DNA of 64,000 nt from Anaerosporomusa subterranea. Its GTDB lineage: Bacteria > Bacillota > Negativicutes > Sporomusales > Acetonemataceae. The notes beneath the pieces are model-generated. The model ran no database searches. It saw only the letters and a list, made by a program, of their open reading frames with translations, and was not told where the DNA came from. This document shows positions 27,481-36,594 of the stretch, one piece after another (position 1 is the first letter of the stretch; every line of letters begins with the position of its first letter). Location: the NCBI RefSeq assembly GCF_001611555.1, contig NZ_LSGP01000026.1, forward strand, positions 176,126 to 240,125. The letters run 5' to 3'. Position numbers and translations under genes: made by a program.

Positions 27481-27534
27481 ATTATTTCCCGTAGGTGCAA
27501 AATAATATAAATAATTTGGAGAGGTGAGGTTTTT

Positions 27535-29451
27535 ATGAGAAACGATTTAATGTACGTTATCCCCGCTGGCAGCCATACTTCTGAAGCGATTGTCGCGATA
27601 CTCGATTGTCATCCCGAGATTAAATTTGTCTCACTCGTCGGTATTGACCTGGCTGGGAACGACACAGACGAGAAAATTCCTGTTAAAATTTTCAAAAAGG
27701 ATATCAACGATTTCTTTACCGGTAGTGCAGTCCAAACTGATGGATCGTCTGTCGTCTTGACTGGTATCGCCTCCTTAAATAACGCCAAGGTTGATATGCT
27801 GGCTGATCCAACAGTCAACTGGTTTGTTGATTATAATTATGAACATATAGATATCCAGACCGGCAAGCCGGTCGGCACCTTGCGCATTCCCGCCTTCCTG
27901 GAACATGACGGAGTACGCGTTGATTCCCGCTCTATACTAGCCCAATCATTGCAGTACGTCTCTAAGGAACTGCTAACACTACTGAAAAGCGGCAAGAAAA
28001 TCTCCGGACTTGAGCATGTTAATGGCGAAGACGTAGAGGAGATCATTTTTACCTCTGGAACAGAGTTAGAATTTTGGATTAAGACCCCGGCTGAGAAGGC
28101 TCCTGTTGAAGAACTGTCTGCCACTCAGGCTATGCAGGAGAACTATTGGGCTCGTACCCGTGGCGATGCCCGCACTGCCCTGGAAGAATCGCTGTTGATG
28201 ATGGCGAATTACGGCCTGGAACCGGAGATGGGACATAAGGAAGTCGGCGGATTAAAGGCACAGATTGACGAGAGCGGCGCTGTTACTCACGTGGTCGAGC
28301 AATTGGAGATCGATTGGCGTTTCGCTAATGCCATGCAGGCTGCCGATAATGAGCTTCAAGCGCGCATTCTGGTGAAAGAGGTATTCCGGGAAAATGGACT
28401 GGAAGTATCCTTTAAAGCGAAACCGATTATTGGTGTTGCAGGTAATGGCGAACATACCCATGTCGGATTTGCTGCTAAAATGAAGAATGGTAAAATTGTC
28501 AACTTGTTCGCGCCAAATGACATGAAAGCTGATTTCATGAGCGCAGTCGGTTATGGTGCCATCATGGGTGTTCTGAAAAACTATGAAGCCATCAATCCAT
28601 TCGTTTCAGCTACTAATGATTCGCTTAATCGTCTTAAACCCGGCTTTGAAGCGCCAGTCTGTATCGTAACTTCGCTCGGACACAACCCGGCGGTGCCGTC
28701 CCGTAACCGTACCATCCTGGCCGGTCTTGTCCGTGATGTCAATAACCCGTTAGCTACTCGTTTTGAAGTCCGCGCTCCGAATCCCTTCACCAACACGTAC
28801 ATCGCGCTCAGCGCATTCTATTTGGCGATGGTTGATGGCGTTAAGGCCGCTGTGAGTGCCGGAAAAACGACCGAAGAACTCTTGGCAGAGCTTTCAAAAG
28901 ATGCAGGTACGCCTGGATTCTATCTGGAGAAAGATCGCGCCTACCGCAGCGAGCATGATGTATTTGAAGACTATAGCGCTGAAGAGCGGGATCGACTGTT
29001 TGGTAAACCGCCTGCAACCGTTTGGGAAAACATGAAGGGTATTGAAAAGTATCCGGATAAGGTAGCTGTTATCACTGCCGGTAATGCCTTCCGCAAACCT
29101 CTGGTCGATGCATTCGTGAATGGTGCGTTGTTGCGTTGGAAAACAGAATTAACTACTCGCATCATTCCAGAAAATCTTGACATGATCCGCGAGTACCAAT
29201 GCCTGCATAATCAAACAACCGGTACCGATGTTGATGATGAGAAGTGGGCAAAGATCAATGCTCTGCGCGTATACCTAGCTAAAGATTCGAAGGCGCAAAA
29301 GAGTCTGTTCTGCCGCCTCAAATCAGCCCTGGCAGCCGGCGAGTATGACGCCGCTTCCGATATGCAAATTGAGATGTCCGCTAAAATGGAAGAGTTGAAG
29401 TCTATGTACAGCAACTACAAAAAGAACATGATTGACTGCTGCATAGAATAA
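27535..29451 (+). CDS. Glutamine synthetase, long form
   Basis: 638 aa, longer than the usual ~445-aa GlnA. The catalytic core spans ~180-470: GNGEHTHVGF (ammonia/glutamate site), NDSLNRLKPGFEAP, and RFEVRAPNPFTNTYIALSAF match GS blocks. The N-terminal ~170 residues and a helical C-terminal extension (~500-638) are not in GlnA; related long forms occur in Clostridia. It makes glutamine from glutamate, NH3 and ATP. An Lrp/AsnC regulator starts 6 bp downstream. Activity of this form should be treated as likely, not proven. Confidence 0.85.
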   Translation: MRNDLMYVIPAGSHTSEAIVAILDCHPEIKFVSLVGIDLAGNDTDEKIPVKIFKKDINDFFTGSAVQTDGSSVVLTGIASLNNAKVDMLADPTVNWFVDYNYEHIDIQTGKPVGTLRIPAFLEHDGVRVDSRSILAQSLQYVSKELLTLLKSGKKISGLEHVNGEDVEEIIFTSGTELEFWIKTPAEKAPVEELSATQAMQENYWARTRGDARTALEESLLMMANYGLEPEMGHKEVGGLKAQIDESGAVTHVVEQLEIDWRFANAMQAADNELQARILVKEVFRENGLEVSFKAKPIIGVAGNGEHTHVGFAAKMKNGKIVNLFAPNDMKADFMSAVGYGAIMGVLKNYEAINPFVSATNDSLNRLKPGFEAPVCIVTSLGHNPAVPSRNRTILAGLVRDVNNPLATRFEVRAPNPFTNTYIALSAFYLAMVDGVKAAVSAGKTTEELLAELSKDAGTPGFYLEKDRAYRSEHDVFEDYSAEERDRLFGKPPATVWENMKGIEKYPDKVAVITAGNAFRKPLVDAFVNGALLRWKTELTTRIIPENLDMIREYQCLHNQTTGTDVDDEKWAKINALRVYLAKDSKAQKSLFCRLKSALAAGEYDAASDMQIEMSAKMEELKSMYSNYKKNMIDCCIE

Positions 29452-29457
29452 TTTACG

Positions 29458-29922
29458 ATGGATGATATTGATCGACGCATCCTCGAATTGCTGCAAAACG
29501 ATGGTCGCATGACGATGAAAGATTTGGGAGGGCAAATTGGCCTAACCAGTCCTGCGGCCATCGAACGTGTGAAAAAATTGGAAGAAAGCGGTATCATTCG
29601 TGGTTATGCTGCAGTCGTAGATGTCAAGAAAATAGGTTCATCGTTGCGAGCCTTTTTCTTAGTGAATTGCTCTTGTAGTTGTCGCCAATTTGCTGAATTT
29701 GCCGCCGCGCACGAACAGATTCTTTCTTGCCACCGCATTTCAGGCAAATATTGCTATCTAACTGAAGCTGTTGTGAATGGCATGGCCGAACTGGAAGAAT
29801 TGCACGAACAATTGCTAGAACTTGGCTCTGTCGAAACCCTTATTGTCTTGTCTTCACCATTTGATCACAAGACAGTCCGGCTTCAGAACGCTAACCTGCC
29901 GAAAGCGGCAGGCAACGCTTAA
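29458..29922 (+). CDS. Lrp/AsnC-family transcriptional regulator
   Basis: 154 aa. An N-terminal HTH (DDIDRRILELLQNDGRMTMK, then GLTSPAAIERVKKLEESGII) and a C-terminal RAM/ligand domain with LSCHRISGKYCYL. There is no ribosome site before ATG 29458; it begins 6 bp after the glutamine synthetase stop, suggesting translational coupling. It probably senses an amino acid and may control the gene upstream. An unusual Cys-rich patch (NCSCSC) lies near residue 65. Confidence 0.9.
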   Translation: MDDIDRRILELLQNDGRMTMKDLGGQIGLTSPAAIERVKKLEESGIIRGYAAVVDVKKIGSSLRAFFLVNCSCSCRQFAEFAAAHEQILSCHRISGKYCYLTEAVVNGMAELEELHEQLLELGSVETLIVLSSPFDHKTVRLQNANLPKAAGNA

Positions 29923-29944
29923 TAAGGAAGATAACAAACAAAAC

Positions 29945-29977
29945 GGCCCATTCCCAACTACGAAGGGAATGGGCCAT
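29945..29977. terminator. Bidirectional terminator between Lrp-type gene and tpx
   Basis: GGCCCATTCCC and GGGAATGGGCC form an 11-bp perfect stem with a 9-nt loop between convergent genes, with A/T-rich flanks on both sides. Confidence 0.85.
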
Positions 29978-30001
29978 TCTTCTTTGATCAGGCTTTGAAA
30001 G

Positions 30002-30514
30002 CTACAAGCACGCTTTAACTGCGGCCATCACCTTATCATACTGTGGCTGTTCACTAATAACCGGCACATACTCCACATAGCGAACCACGCCTTCGCGGTC
30101 AACCACAACTGTGCCACGGGACAGCAGGCGTAGTTCTTCGATCACGAACCCATACTTCAAGCCGAAGTCCAGATCTTTGTGGTCGGATAGCGTTTTTACG
30201 GTGCTGATATCCTTGGCAGCGCAATACTTTTTCAATGCAAATGGCAAGTCAACACTGACAGACAGCACAACTAAACCATCAATTTTTGCTGCATCTTCAT
30301 TGAACCAACGGGTCTGTATGTCGCAAACCGAGGTATCAATCGAAGGTACTACACTGATGACGACAACTTGTCCTTTGAGCTCGCTTAATGAAAATGGGGT
30401 CAGATCAGTAGTTAGAGCGGTAAAATCAGGGGCTTTTTCGCCCACTTTAACTTCGTGGCCGACCAAGGTAATCGGCTTCCCAGCAAAAGTAACAATTCCT
30501 TGACGTTTTTCCAT
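30002..30514 (-). CDS. tpx: Thiol peroxidase
   Basis: 170 aa atypical 2-Cys peroxiredoxin that reduces H2O2 and alkyl peroxides using thioredoxin. The Tpx signature SIDTSVCDIQTRWFN holds peroxidatic Cys64, and the resolving Cys98 lies in PFALKKYC. GGAGG lies upstream of the ATG at 30514. It has its own sigma-A promoter and is a normal cysteine enzyme, in contrast to the UGA-containing peroxiredoxin at 56358. Confidence 0.95.
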   Translation of the reverse strand: MEKRQGIVTFAGKPITLVGHEVKVGEKAPDFTALTTDLTPFSLSELKGQVVVISVVPSIDTSVCDIQTRWFNEDAAKIDGLVVLSVSVDLPFALKKYCAAKDISTVKTLSDHKDLDFGLKYGFVIEELRLLSRGTVVVDREGVVRYVEYVPVISEQPQYDKVMAAVKACL

Positions 30515-30545
30515 TACTAACAGCCTCCTCAGAACTTTTGACTAT

Positions 30546-30574
30546 ATTTTACCATAGGAGTAAAAAGAAATCAA
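30546..30574 (-). promoter_or_regulatory. Sigma-A promoter of tpx
   Basis: On the minus strand, TTGATT, a 17-nt spacer and TAAAAT, about 30 nt before the tpx start codon. Confidence 0.65.
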
Positions 30575-30587
30575 TAACTATTATCCG

Positions 30588-31178
30588 TTAGAAATTAGTT
30601 ACCTCGCCGCCAGGAATGGGGTAATACTGGCCGGAATTAACATCAAAGGTTTCACCTGGTTCAATCTCTGCCCGGTGCGAATAGCCGCGGAGCTCCCAAT
30701 AACCAGTGCGGTACTTTTCGAGAAATTCAATCCGACACAACCATTTGCAGCTTTTATAGCCCCACAATTGAGGCACGACCATACGTAGCGGGCCGCCGTA
30801 TTCAGGCTCTAACGCCTGTCCACCTGCTCCCCATGCCAGCAGAGCCTCGCCCTCCTCGAGATCCTTCAGCCAAACAACGGTAGTATAGTCGGCTGGACTG
30901 GCGAATAATACATAGCGTGCTTTCTCTTGTACCCCGATCGACTTAAAAAAGTCTCGCCACAAGATACCATTCCAGTCTGCCCGTACAGACCAGCCGCTAA
31001 CCGAGGTTAAGCGGCGATTGACTGTCGCTATCGGGAATTGTTGCTTGAGCTCCGCCAAGCTAAAAGAAAGCGGTCGGTCGACCAATCCGCTTACCTCAAG
31101 CCGAAAAGTTGCAGGATCAATGTGTAATATTCCTTCAGCCGCAAAGATGGGAGTCTTTAGGTCAGCTAATATACTCAT
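30588..31178 (-). CDS. Sulfite oxidase-fold molybdopterin protein lacking the Mo-ligand Cys
   Basis: 196 aa resembling the oxidoreductase molybdopterin-binding domain of small MsrP/YuiH-like proteins: the N-terminal TFRLEVSGLVDRPLSFSLAEL, the GGPLRMVVP block, WGYKSCKWL and LRGYSHRAEIEPGE are typical. The cysteine that usually binds molybdenum (in a CVxGW block) is Ser59 here (LTSVSGW, codon TCG). The protein has no signal peptide, so it is cytoplasmic. It may bind molybdopterin in a changed way or have lost catalysis. Confidence 0.82.
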   Translation of the reverse strand: MSILADLKTPIFAAEGILHIDPATFRLEVSGLVDRPLSFSLAELKQQFPIATVNRRLTSVSGWSVRADWNGILWRDFFKSIGVQEKARYVLFASPADYTTVVWLKDLEEGEALLAWGAGGQALEPEYGGPLRMVVPQLWGYKSCKWLCRIEFLEKYRTGYWELRGYSHRAEIEPGETFDVNSGQYYPIPGGEVTNF

Positions 31179-31396
31179 TGCTTATTCCTCCAATAAAGCC
31201 ATCTTCCTTTTCGCAGCTTGTGCTTGCTGCTATACGCACTGGTAACTTCTGCCCCTCAGCGCACTCTGTGTACTCTGAGGTTCGTGATTTCCGTTACCCT
31301 AATTATCCCATGGTTTTTCTTACCACTATCATACCATAAAACAGCAGGAAAGGAGGTCGCGCGCGGCAAACTATATATAGACACGATGGAGGATTT

Positions 31397-33133
31397 ATGA
31401 GAATTAGTAAAGACTGGCGACTATTAGCCCCGTTTTTTTCACAGCACTGGAAACGTTATGTTTTCGGCATTATGCTGTTGATCGTGGTCGATGCCCTGCA
31501 ACTGCTTATTCCCCGTTTAATTGGCCAGGCTGTGGATGCAATCGCCGCTGACAGCAGTTCTCTGACTCAGGTGTTGCTTACGCTTTTGTTAATCGCTGTC
31601 ATTATTGCTGGTCTCCGCTACGGGTATCGGGAATGCATTATGGGGGCCACCCGGCGGTTGGAATATTTCCTGCGGGAGATAGTGTTTAATCATGCTTTGC
31701 GCTTACCTTTAGAATATTATGATCGACAGGGCCCGGGCGCATTGATGGCATTATTGACGAATGATGCATCAGCGGTGCGTATGACTTTCGGCTTGGGCTG
31801 CATTCTCTTGATTGACGCTGTATTTATGGCAGCCTTATCGTTAGCTATCATGGGTAGCTCGATTAACTGGAATTTGACTTTGCTTGCGACTCTGCCACTG
31901 CCAGTCATTTTGTTGGTAGCTACCTACATGGGCAAAGCTGTGCATCAGTCGTTTCGCACAGTGCAGGAGAGTTTTTCCGCATTGACCGACTATTCGCAAG
32001 AAGTATTTGCAGGCTTTCGGGTCATTAAAGGGTTTGCGTCAGAAGAAACCGTCAGTCATCGCTTCGCTGCTTTGAGTCAGAAGAATATGGATGCAGGCAT
32101 GAGATCGTCAAAAGTCCAGGCGGCGTATATTCCGTTGACTCATGCTCTGCCATTATTGTCCTATGCGATTACCTTATACTTTGGCGGTAGACTAGTGATT
32201 AATGGTGGAATGACCATTGGTGATATGGCCGCATTCCAAGGCTACTTGGGGCTGATCATCTGGCCAGTCATGGGATTGGGTTTTCTATTAAATACGTTGG
32301 AACGGGGAGCGGCCTCGCTCGCGCGTATCGCTAATATCCTTGATGTTCCTGCTGTGGAGGCCGACGAATGTGACGAGAATTGTGCCGAACTGTTAGATGC
32401 GGGCGTTGAGCTGCGCAATCTAACCTTTTCTTATCCCGCCGCGATTGCCCCTACATTATCAAATGTAAGTCTGCAGGTTGCTCCCGGGGCATTTGTCGGC
32501 GTGGTCGGACGAACAGGTAGCGGCAAATCCACTTTGCTGAAAGTGTTGCTTCGCTTATATGATGCCCCGCCAGATAGTGTTTTCATCGGCGGTAGAGAAA
32601 TTCACGGAATAGGTTTTCGACCATTACGGACGGCAATTGGCTATGTACCGCAGGATAGCTTGTTATTTTCGCGCACCATCGGCGAAAATATTGCGTTTGA
32701 CAAAAGCTATTCACGCCGCGAAATTGAGGAAGCTGCAAGGCTGGCTGTCGTTGACGAAGATATTGATGAAAAGCCGCAAGGCATGGAAACTGTCTTAGGT
32801 GAAAAAGGAACCAGGCTGTCAGGCGGGCAGAAACAACGCGTAGCCATTGCTCGCGCCTTGATAAAGAACCCCGCGATCTTGTTGCTCGATGACGTGTTTT
32901 CGGCGCTCGACTACCGGACCCAGGACAGTTTGCTTTCGCAGATGAAACTATTTCTTGACGGGCGGACCTCAATTGTTGTGTCCCAGCGGGTCGCGGCTGT
33001 ACGCAACGCCGATTTGATTGTCGTAATGGACGCAGGCAGGATTGCCGAGCAGGGGACACACGGAGAATTATTGGCCCGGCAAGGTCTGTATTATCGGTTA
33101 TACGAACAACAGATCGTGAATGGAGACGAATAA
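31397..33133 (+). CDS. ABC exporter half-transporter A (TMD-NBD, degenerate Walker B)
   Basis: 578 aa: six TM segments (~20-310) and a nucleotide-binding domain with Walker A GRTGSGKST (~370), Q-loop YVPQDSLLF, signature LSGGQKQR, and Walker B ILLLDDVFS where the catalytic Glu is Asp. It overlaps the second half-transporter by 1 nt. The pair resembles heterodimeric multidrug exporters such as BmrCD or YheIH. Asp instead of Glu marks this half as the non-hydrolysing Walker B of the asymmetric dimer. Confidence 0.92.
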   Translation: MRISKDWRLLAPFFSQHWKRYVFGIMLLIVVDALQLLIPRLIGQAVDAIAADSSSLTQVLLTLLLIAVIIAGLRYGYRECIMGATRRLEYFLREIVFNHALRLPLEYYDRQGPGALMALLTNDASAVRMTFGLGCILLIDAVFMAALSLAIMGSSINWNLTLLATLPLPVILLVATYMGKAVHQSFRTVQESFSALTDYSQEVFAGFRVIKGFASEETVSHRFAALSQKNMDAGMRSSKVQAAYIPLTHALPLLSYAITLYFGGRLVINGGMTIGDMAAFQGYLGLIIWPVMGLGFLLNTLERGAASLARIANILDVPAVEADECDENCAELLDAGVELRNLTFSYPAAIAPTLSNVSLQVAPGAFVGVVGRTGSGKSTLLKVLLRLYDAPPDSVFIGGREIHGIGFRPLRTAIGYVPQDSLLFSRTIGENIAFDKSYSRREIEEAARLAVVDEDIDEKPQGMETVLGEKGTRLSGGQKQRVAIARALIKNPAILLLDDVFSALDYRTQDSLLSQMKLFLDGRTSIVVSQRVAAVRNADLIVVMDAGRIAEQGTHGELLARQGLYYRLYEQQIVNGDE

Positions 33134-34893
33134 TGGCTCGATATTTCCAGACAAAAGACTATGAGAGAACTGTACCAGTAAGTATGAAGCTTCTCAAGTT
33201 TTTATGGGGTATGTCGCAACCGATGCGACTGTATATGTGGGTTGCGCTTGTTGTTATGCTGCTGGCGACCGGCTTTGACTTGATCCGTCCCTATCTCATG
33301 AAGGTCGCAATCGACAGCCACATGCAAACCGGCAATATCGAGGGCCTTGCCCAGTTGGCAGCTCTATACGCTGCTAGCATTGGCGCAACTGCTATGTTTT
33401 CCTATATTCAAACTGTTCTGCTGCAATATATCGGCCAGACCATCATTCTTGGCGCCAGACAAAAGATATTTCGTCACCTGCTTTACCGCCCCTATGCTGA
33501 GCTGGAAGGACAGCCTGTCGGTCGGATGGTGACTCGAGTTACGAATGATACAGACGCATTAAAGGAATTATATACTGATGTCATTGTATCGTTTGCCAGT
33601 AATATTCTTACTCTGATTGGCATTATGCTAGTTATGCTAGCTCTCGACTGGCGGCTGGCTCTGGTTTCTTACGCCATGCTGCCACTTATGGTGGCTTCAA
33701 CGTTATTGTACCAACGCTATGCCCGGCTTGCCTATCGCCTGGTCAGAGAAAAGACCGCATTGGTAAACAGCTTTGTGCAAGAAAATCTAAACGGTGCACC
33801 GATTGTCAAGGCGTTCGCCCGCTTCCAGATAACTGGGGAGGAATTTCGCAAATTGAGCGATCAGTATTTAGCCGCCGGTCTTAAGGAGATGCGGACTTTT
33901 GCGATATTCCGGCCGCTAGTTGACCTGATTTATACCCTAGCCGTGGCTATGGTACTTTGGCTGGGCGGCTGGGACGGGAAAACTGGTCTCGAAATTGGCG
34001 TCTTGGTTGCATTTCTTCGCTATGTGGAGAAATTTTTTTGGCCAATCAGAGACTTAGCTGAAAAATTCGGTTCCCTTCAGTCCGCATTAGCTGCGGCGGA
34101 ACGAGTGTATGACCTGCTGGCCGAAGAGCCATCTCCTGAAATGACGCCATGTACTGAACCACTTGGTACCTTTCGGGGTAGTGTCAGTTTTGAGGACGTG
34201 TGGTTTGCCTACCAAAACGAGGACTGGGTTTTGCGTGGTGTAACAATCAATATAGAACCAGGCGAGTTTGCCGGTGTAGTCGGCTTGTCTGGTTCTGGGA
34301 AAACTACGCTAGTGAACTTGCTGTTGCGGTTCTATGAACCGCAGCGCGGCGTCATTCGCCTGGACGGAATCGACATCCGGGATCTGCCGCTGCCAGTAAT
34401 AAGACGGAAAGTGGGCGTTGTTTTTCAAGATGTTCATTTATTTCAAGGCTCAATCGCAGACAACATTAGTCTATATCATCAAGAAATTAGCCGCAGTAGC
34501 GTCGAATCTGCTTCCCGTATAGCCAGTCTGCATGCAACGGTGGCCCAGATGCCACAGGGTTATGACACTCTGATTGGCTATCAAGGCGCTTTGCTATCGG
34601 CAGGTCAGAGGCAACTTCTCTCTTTAGCCAGAGCACTGGCTTCACAGCCCGATATTTTGGTGCTGGATGAAGCGACTTCGAATATAGATAGTCAGACCGA
34701 ACAGCATGTTCAAGAAGCGCTTGCCGCTATATCTGAGCAACGCACGATCTTAGCAGTAGCCCATCGTTTGTCCACAATCCAGCAGGCAGACAAAATCTTT
34801 GTCATGTCTCGTGGACGAGTGGCGGAAGCAGGCAGACATGCAGATTTGTTGGCTAAGCGGGGATTATATTTCCGGCTTTATAGCAGTCAATAA
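33133..34893 (+). CDS. ABC exporter half-transporter B (TMD-NBD, altered signature)
   Basis: 586 aa with six TM segments and an NBD having Walker A GLSGSGKTT (~383), Q-loop VVFQDVHLF, canonical Walker B ILVLDEATS, but signature LLSAGQRQ in place of LSGGQ. Pairing of this altered signature with the Asp-type Walker B of the partner would make one degenerate and one active ATP site. The start ATG overlaps the stop of the first half. Substrate unknown; drug or lipid export is usual. Confidence 0.92.
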   Translation: MARYFQTKDYERTVPVSMKLLKFLWGMSQPMRLYMWVALVVMLLATGFDLIRPYLMKVAIDSHMQTGNIEGLAQLAALYAASIGATAMFSYIQTVLLQYIGQTIILGARQKIFRHLLYRPYAELEGQPVGRMVTRVTNDTDALKELYTDVIVSFASNILTLIGIMLVMLALDWRLALVSYAMLPLMVASTLLYQRYARLAYRLVREKTALVNSFVQENLNGAPIVKAFARFQITGEEFRKLSDQYLAAGLKEMRTFAIFRPLVDLIYTLAVAMVLWLGGWDGKTGLEIGVLVAFLRYVEKFFWPIRDLAEKFGSLQSALAAAERVYDLLAEEPSPEMTPCTEPLGTFRGSVSFEDVWFAYQNEDWVLRGVTINIEPGEFAGVVGLSGSGKTTLVNLLLRFYEPQRGVIRLDGIDIRDLPLPVIRRKVGVVFQDVHLFQGSIADNISLYHQEISRSSVESASRIASLHATVAQMPQGYDTLIGYQGALLSAGQRQLLSLARALASQPDILVLDEATSNIDSQTEQHVQEALAAISEQRTILAVAHRLSTIQQADKIFVMSRGRVAEAGRHADLLAKRGLYFRLYSSQ

Positions 34894-34936
34894 CATATGT
34901 TCCAAATTAATCGCATTCGCGGCAAATTGTATTGTC

Positions 34937-35101
34937 CTAGTAGCTCGTCGCACTTAAAGTTTGAGATTAGATTGCGAGGATTTTTTCGTCCTGCGAGGCG
35001 GAGAAGCCGCGCATATCGGACATATGCAAGGCGACGACAACGAAGCAGGACGGAAAAAGACCGCAATATAAGCCATATTTTTAAGTGCGACGAGTTACTA
35101 G
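34937..35101. repeat. 165-bp palindromic element with CTAG ends
   Basis: Begins CTAGTAGCTCGTCGCACTTAA and ends with its inverted copy (21 of 23 bases match), both tipped by CTAG. Inside, ATTGCGAGGA...CGTCCTGC on the left is mirrored by GCAGGACGG...CCGCAAT on the right. The whole unit would fold into one long hairpin, like a MITE or structured extragenic repeat. It encodes no protein. Confidence 0.85.
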
Positions 35102-35190
35102 TGCATTCTAGGCAGGAGGTTCCGTGTTAAGCGCAGAATGATTTCAATAAAATATTAAGCAAAAAAACCGAAATACAGGAGGGGATATTC

Positions 35191-35334
35191 ATGGGAAAAG
35201 GCATGGCAAAGCACCTGACAAAACGCGCATATCACAAACATGATTCTGACTCCCTAAACCGTACAGCACTTCTGGTCGGAGGCGTATCGGCAGTGGTTAT
35301 TTTACTCCTGATTATCGGTTCACGATTATTGTAA
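35191..35334 (+). CDS. Small membrane protein, 47 aa
   Basis: A short gene with a strong ribosome site (CAGGAGGGGA, ATG 7 nt later). It has a basic His-rich N-terminal half (KHLTKRAYHKHDSD) and one hydrophobic C-terminal helix (LVGGVSAVVILLLIIG), so it should sit in the inner membrane with its N-terminus in the cytoplasm. It is 27 bp before the M20 amidohydrolase and may be cotranscribed. I do not recognise its family. Confidence 0.65.
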   Translation: MGKGMAKHLTKRAYHKHDSDSLNRTALLVGGVSAVVILLLIIGSRLL

Positions 35335-35361
35335 GCACGTTCATCTAAAGGAGAGAAATCA

Positions 35362-36585
35362 ATGACAAATACATGGCTGCAAAAATGTATCGAAGACATC
35401 GCGAAATTTGGCGCAGGCGAGCGCGGCATGGACCGCTTGGCCTTCACTGAGTCTGACCGCCAGGCGAGGCAATATGTGATAGACCTAATGCTGGAAATGG
35501 GCATGACAATCCGCGAGGACGCATTTGGCAATGTGATCGGCCGATTGGAAGGGACCGATCCCCATGCCGCTCCAGTTGTGACCGGCTCACACATCGACAC
35601 AGTTCCAGACGGTGGAAAATACGATGGAGTTGTCGGTGTGGCTGGCGCGTTGTATGCAGTAAAAAATCTACAAACACGCGGCCCGCTAACCCATCCGGTC
35701 GAAATTGTTGTCTTCATGGCGGAAGAATCTAGTCGTTTCGGCTTTGCGACAATGGGCAGCAAGGCAATGGTTGGGCAAGTTAACCAGACGCTTTGGAGCA
35801 AGGCAAAAGACAAAGATGGAGTGACTTTAGCTGAGGCCATGCGTACGTTTGGTCTCGATTTTGCTAATATCAAGAAAGCTGTTCGTAAACCCGGCGATAT
35901 CAAGGCTTTCGTAGAAATGCACATTGAACAGGGACCTGTACTTGAGGCTACTGGCAAAAAGATCGGCGTGGTCACAGCCATTGCGGCGCCGACCCGCCTA
36001 AAAATCACTGTCAAAGGTTTTGCGGCTCACTCGGGTACAACACCGATGGAAGACCGCCAGGATGCATTAGTCAGCGCGGCTATGATTGTACTGGCTATTC
36101 AGGAGATAGCGCTGGAACAGTCGCGTCATGGCACCGTTGGAACAGTGGGAAATTTAAAAGTCCACCCGGGAGTAATGAATGTTGTTCCCGGCCTAGTGGA
36201 GATGTGGGTCGACATTCGAGGCGTCAACCATGAAAGCATTATCGAATGCCTACAAGATGTAAAAGATGCGATTTCGACAATTGCCGAAGGACAGGAAACG
36301 CCAGTAGCGATTGACATCCTTACCTCGGATAAGCCGGTTCAATTGCATGAGGAAGTCCGTACAGTCATTACCGAAGCCGCCAAATCCTGCGGCGCTTCCT
36401 ATCAAGACATCCATAGCGGCGCCGGTCATGATGCGATGAATATCGCTCTGCTCGCACCCACAGGCATGATTTTCATTCCTTGCCGCCAAGGTATCAGCCA
36501 TAATCCTGAAGAATACGCCGACCCGGAAGATATACAGATTGGCGCCGATGTATTGGTCGAGACCTTGTACCAGCTAGCGAAATAG
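35362..36585 (+). CDS. M20-family amidohydrolase (N-carbamoyl-amino acid hydrolase / allantoate amidohydrolase type)
   Basis: 407 aa, the usual size for the hydantoinase/carbamoylase branch. Metal and substrate residues are visible in GSHIDTVPDGGKYDGVVG, FMAEESSRFG, EMHIEQGPVLE, and HSGAGHDAMN. Such enzymes hydrolyse N-carbamoyl-L-amino acids, allantoate or ureidoglycine-like compounds with two divalent metals. No hydantoinase or purine-degradation gene is adjacent, so the substrate is open. ATG with GGAGAG 8 nt upstream. Confidence 0.9.
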   Translation: MTNTWLQKCIEDIAKFGAGERGMDRLAFTESDRQARQYVIDLMLEMGMTIREDAFGNVIGRLEGTDPHAAPVVTGSHIDTVPDGGKYDGVVGVAGALYAVKNLQTRGPLTHPVEIVVFMAEESSRFGFATMGSKAMVGQVNQTLWSKAKDKDGVTLAEAMRTFGLDFANIKKAVRKPGDIKAFVEMHIEQGPVLEATGKKIGVVTAIAAPTRLKITVKGFAAHSGTTPMEDRQDALVSAAMIVLAIQEIALEQSRHGTVGTVGNLKVHPGVMNVVPGLVEMWVDIRGVNHESIIECLQDVKDAISTIAEGQETPVAIDILTSDKPVQLHEEVRTVITEAAKSCGASYQDIHSGAGHDAMNIALLAPTGMIFIPCRQGISHNPEEYADPEDIQIGADVLVETLYQLAK

Positions 36586-36594
36586 GAACTATTT

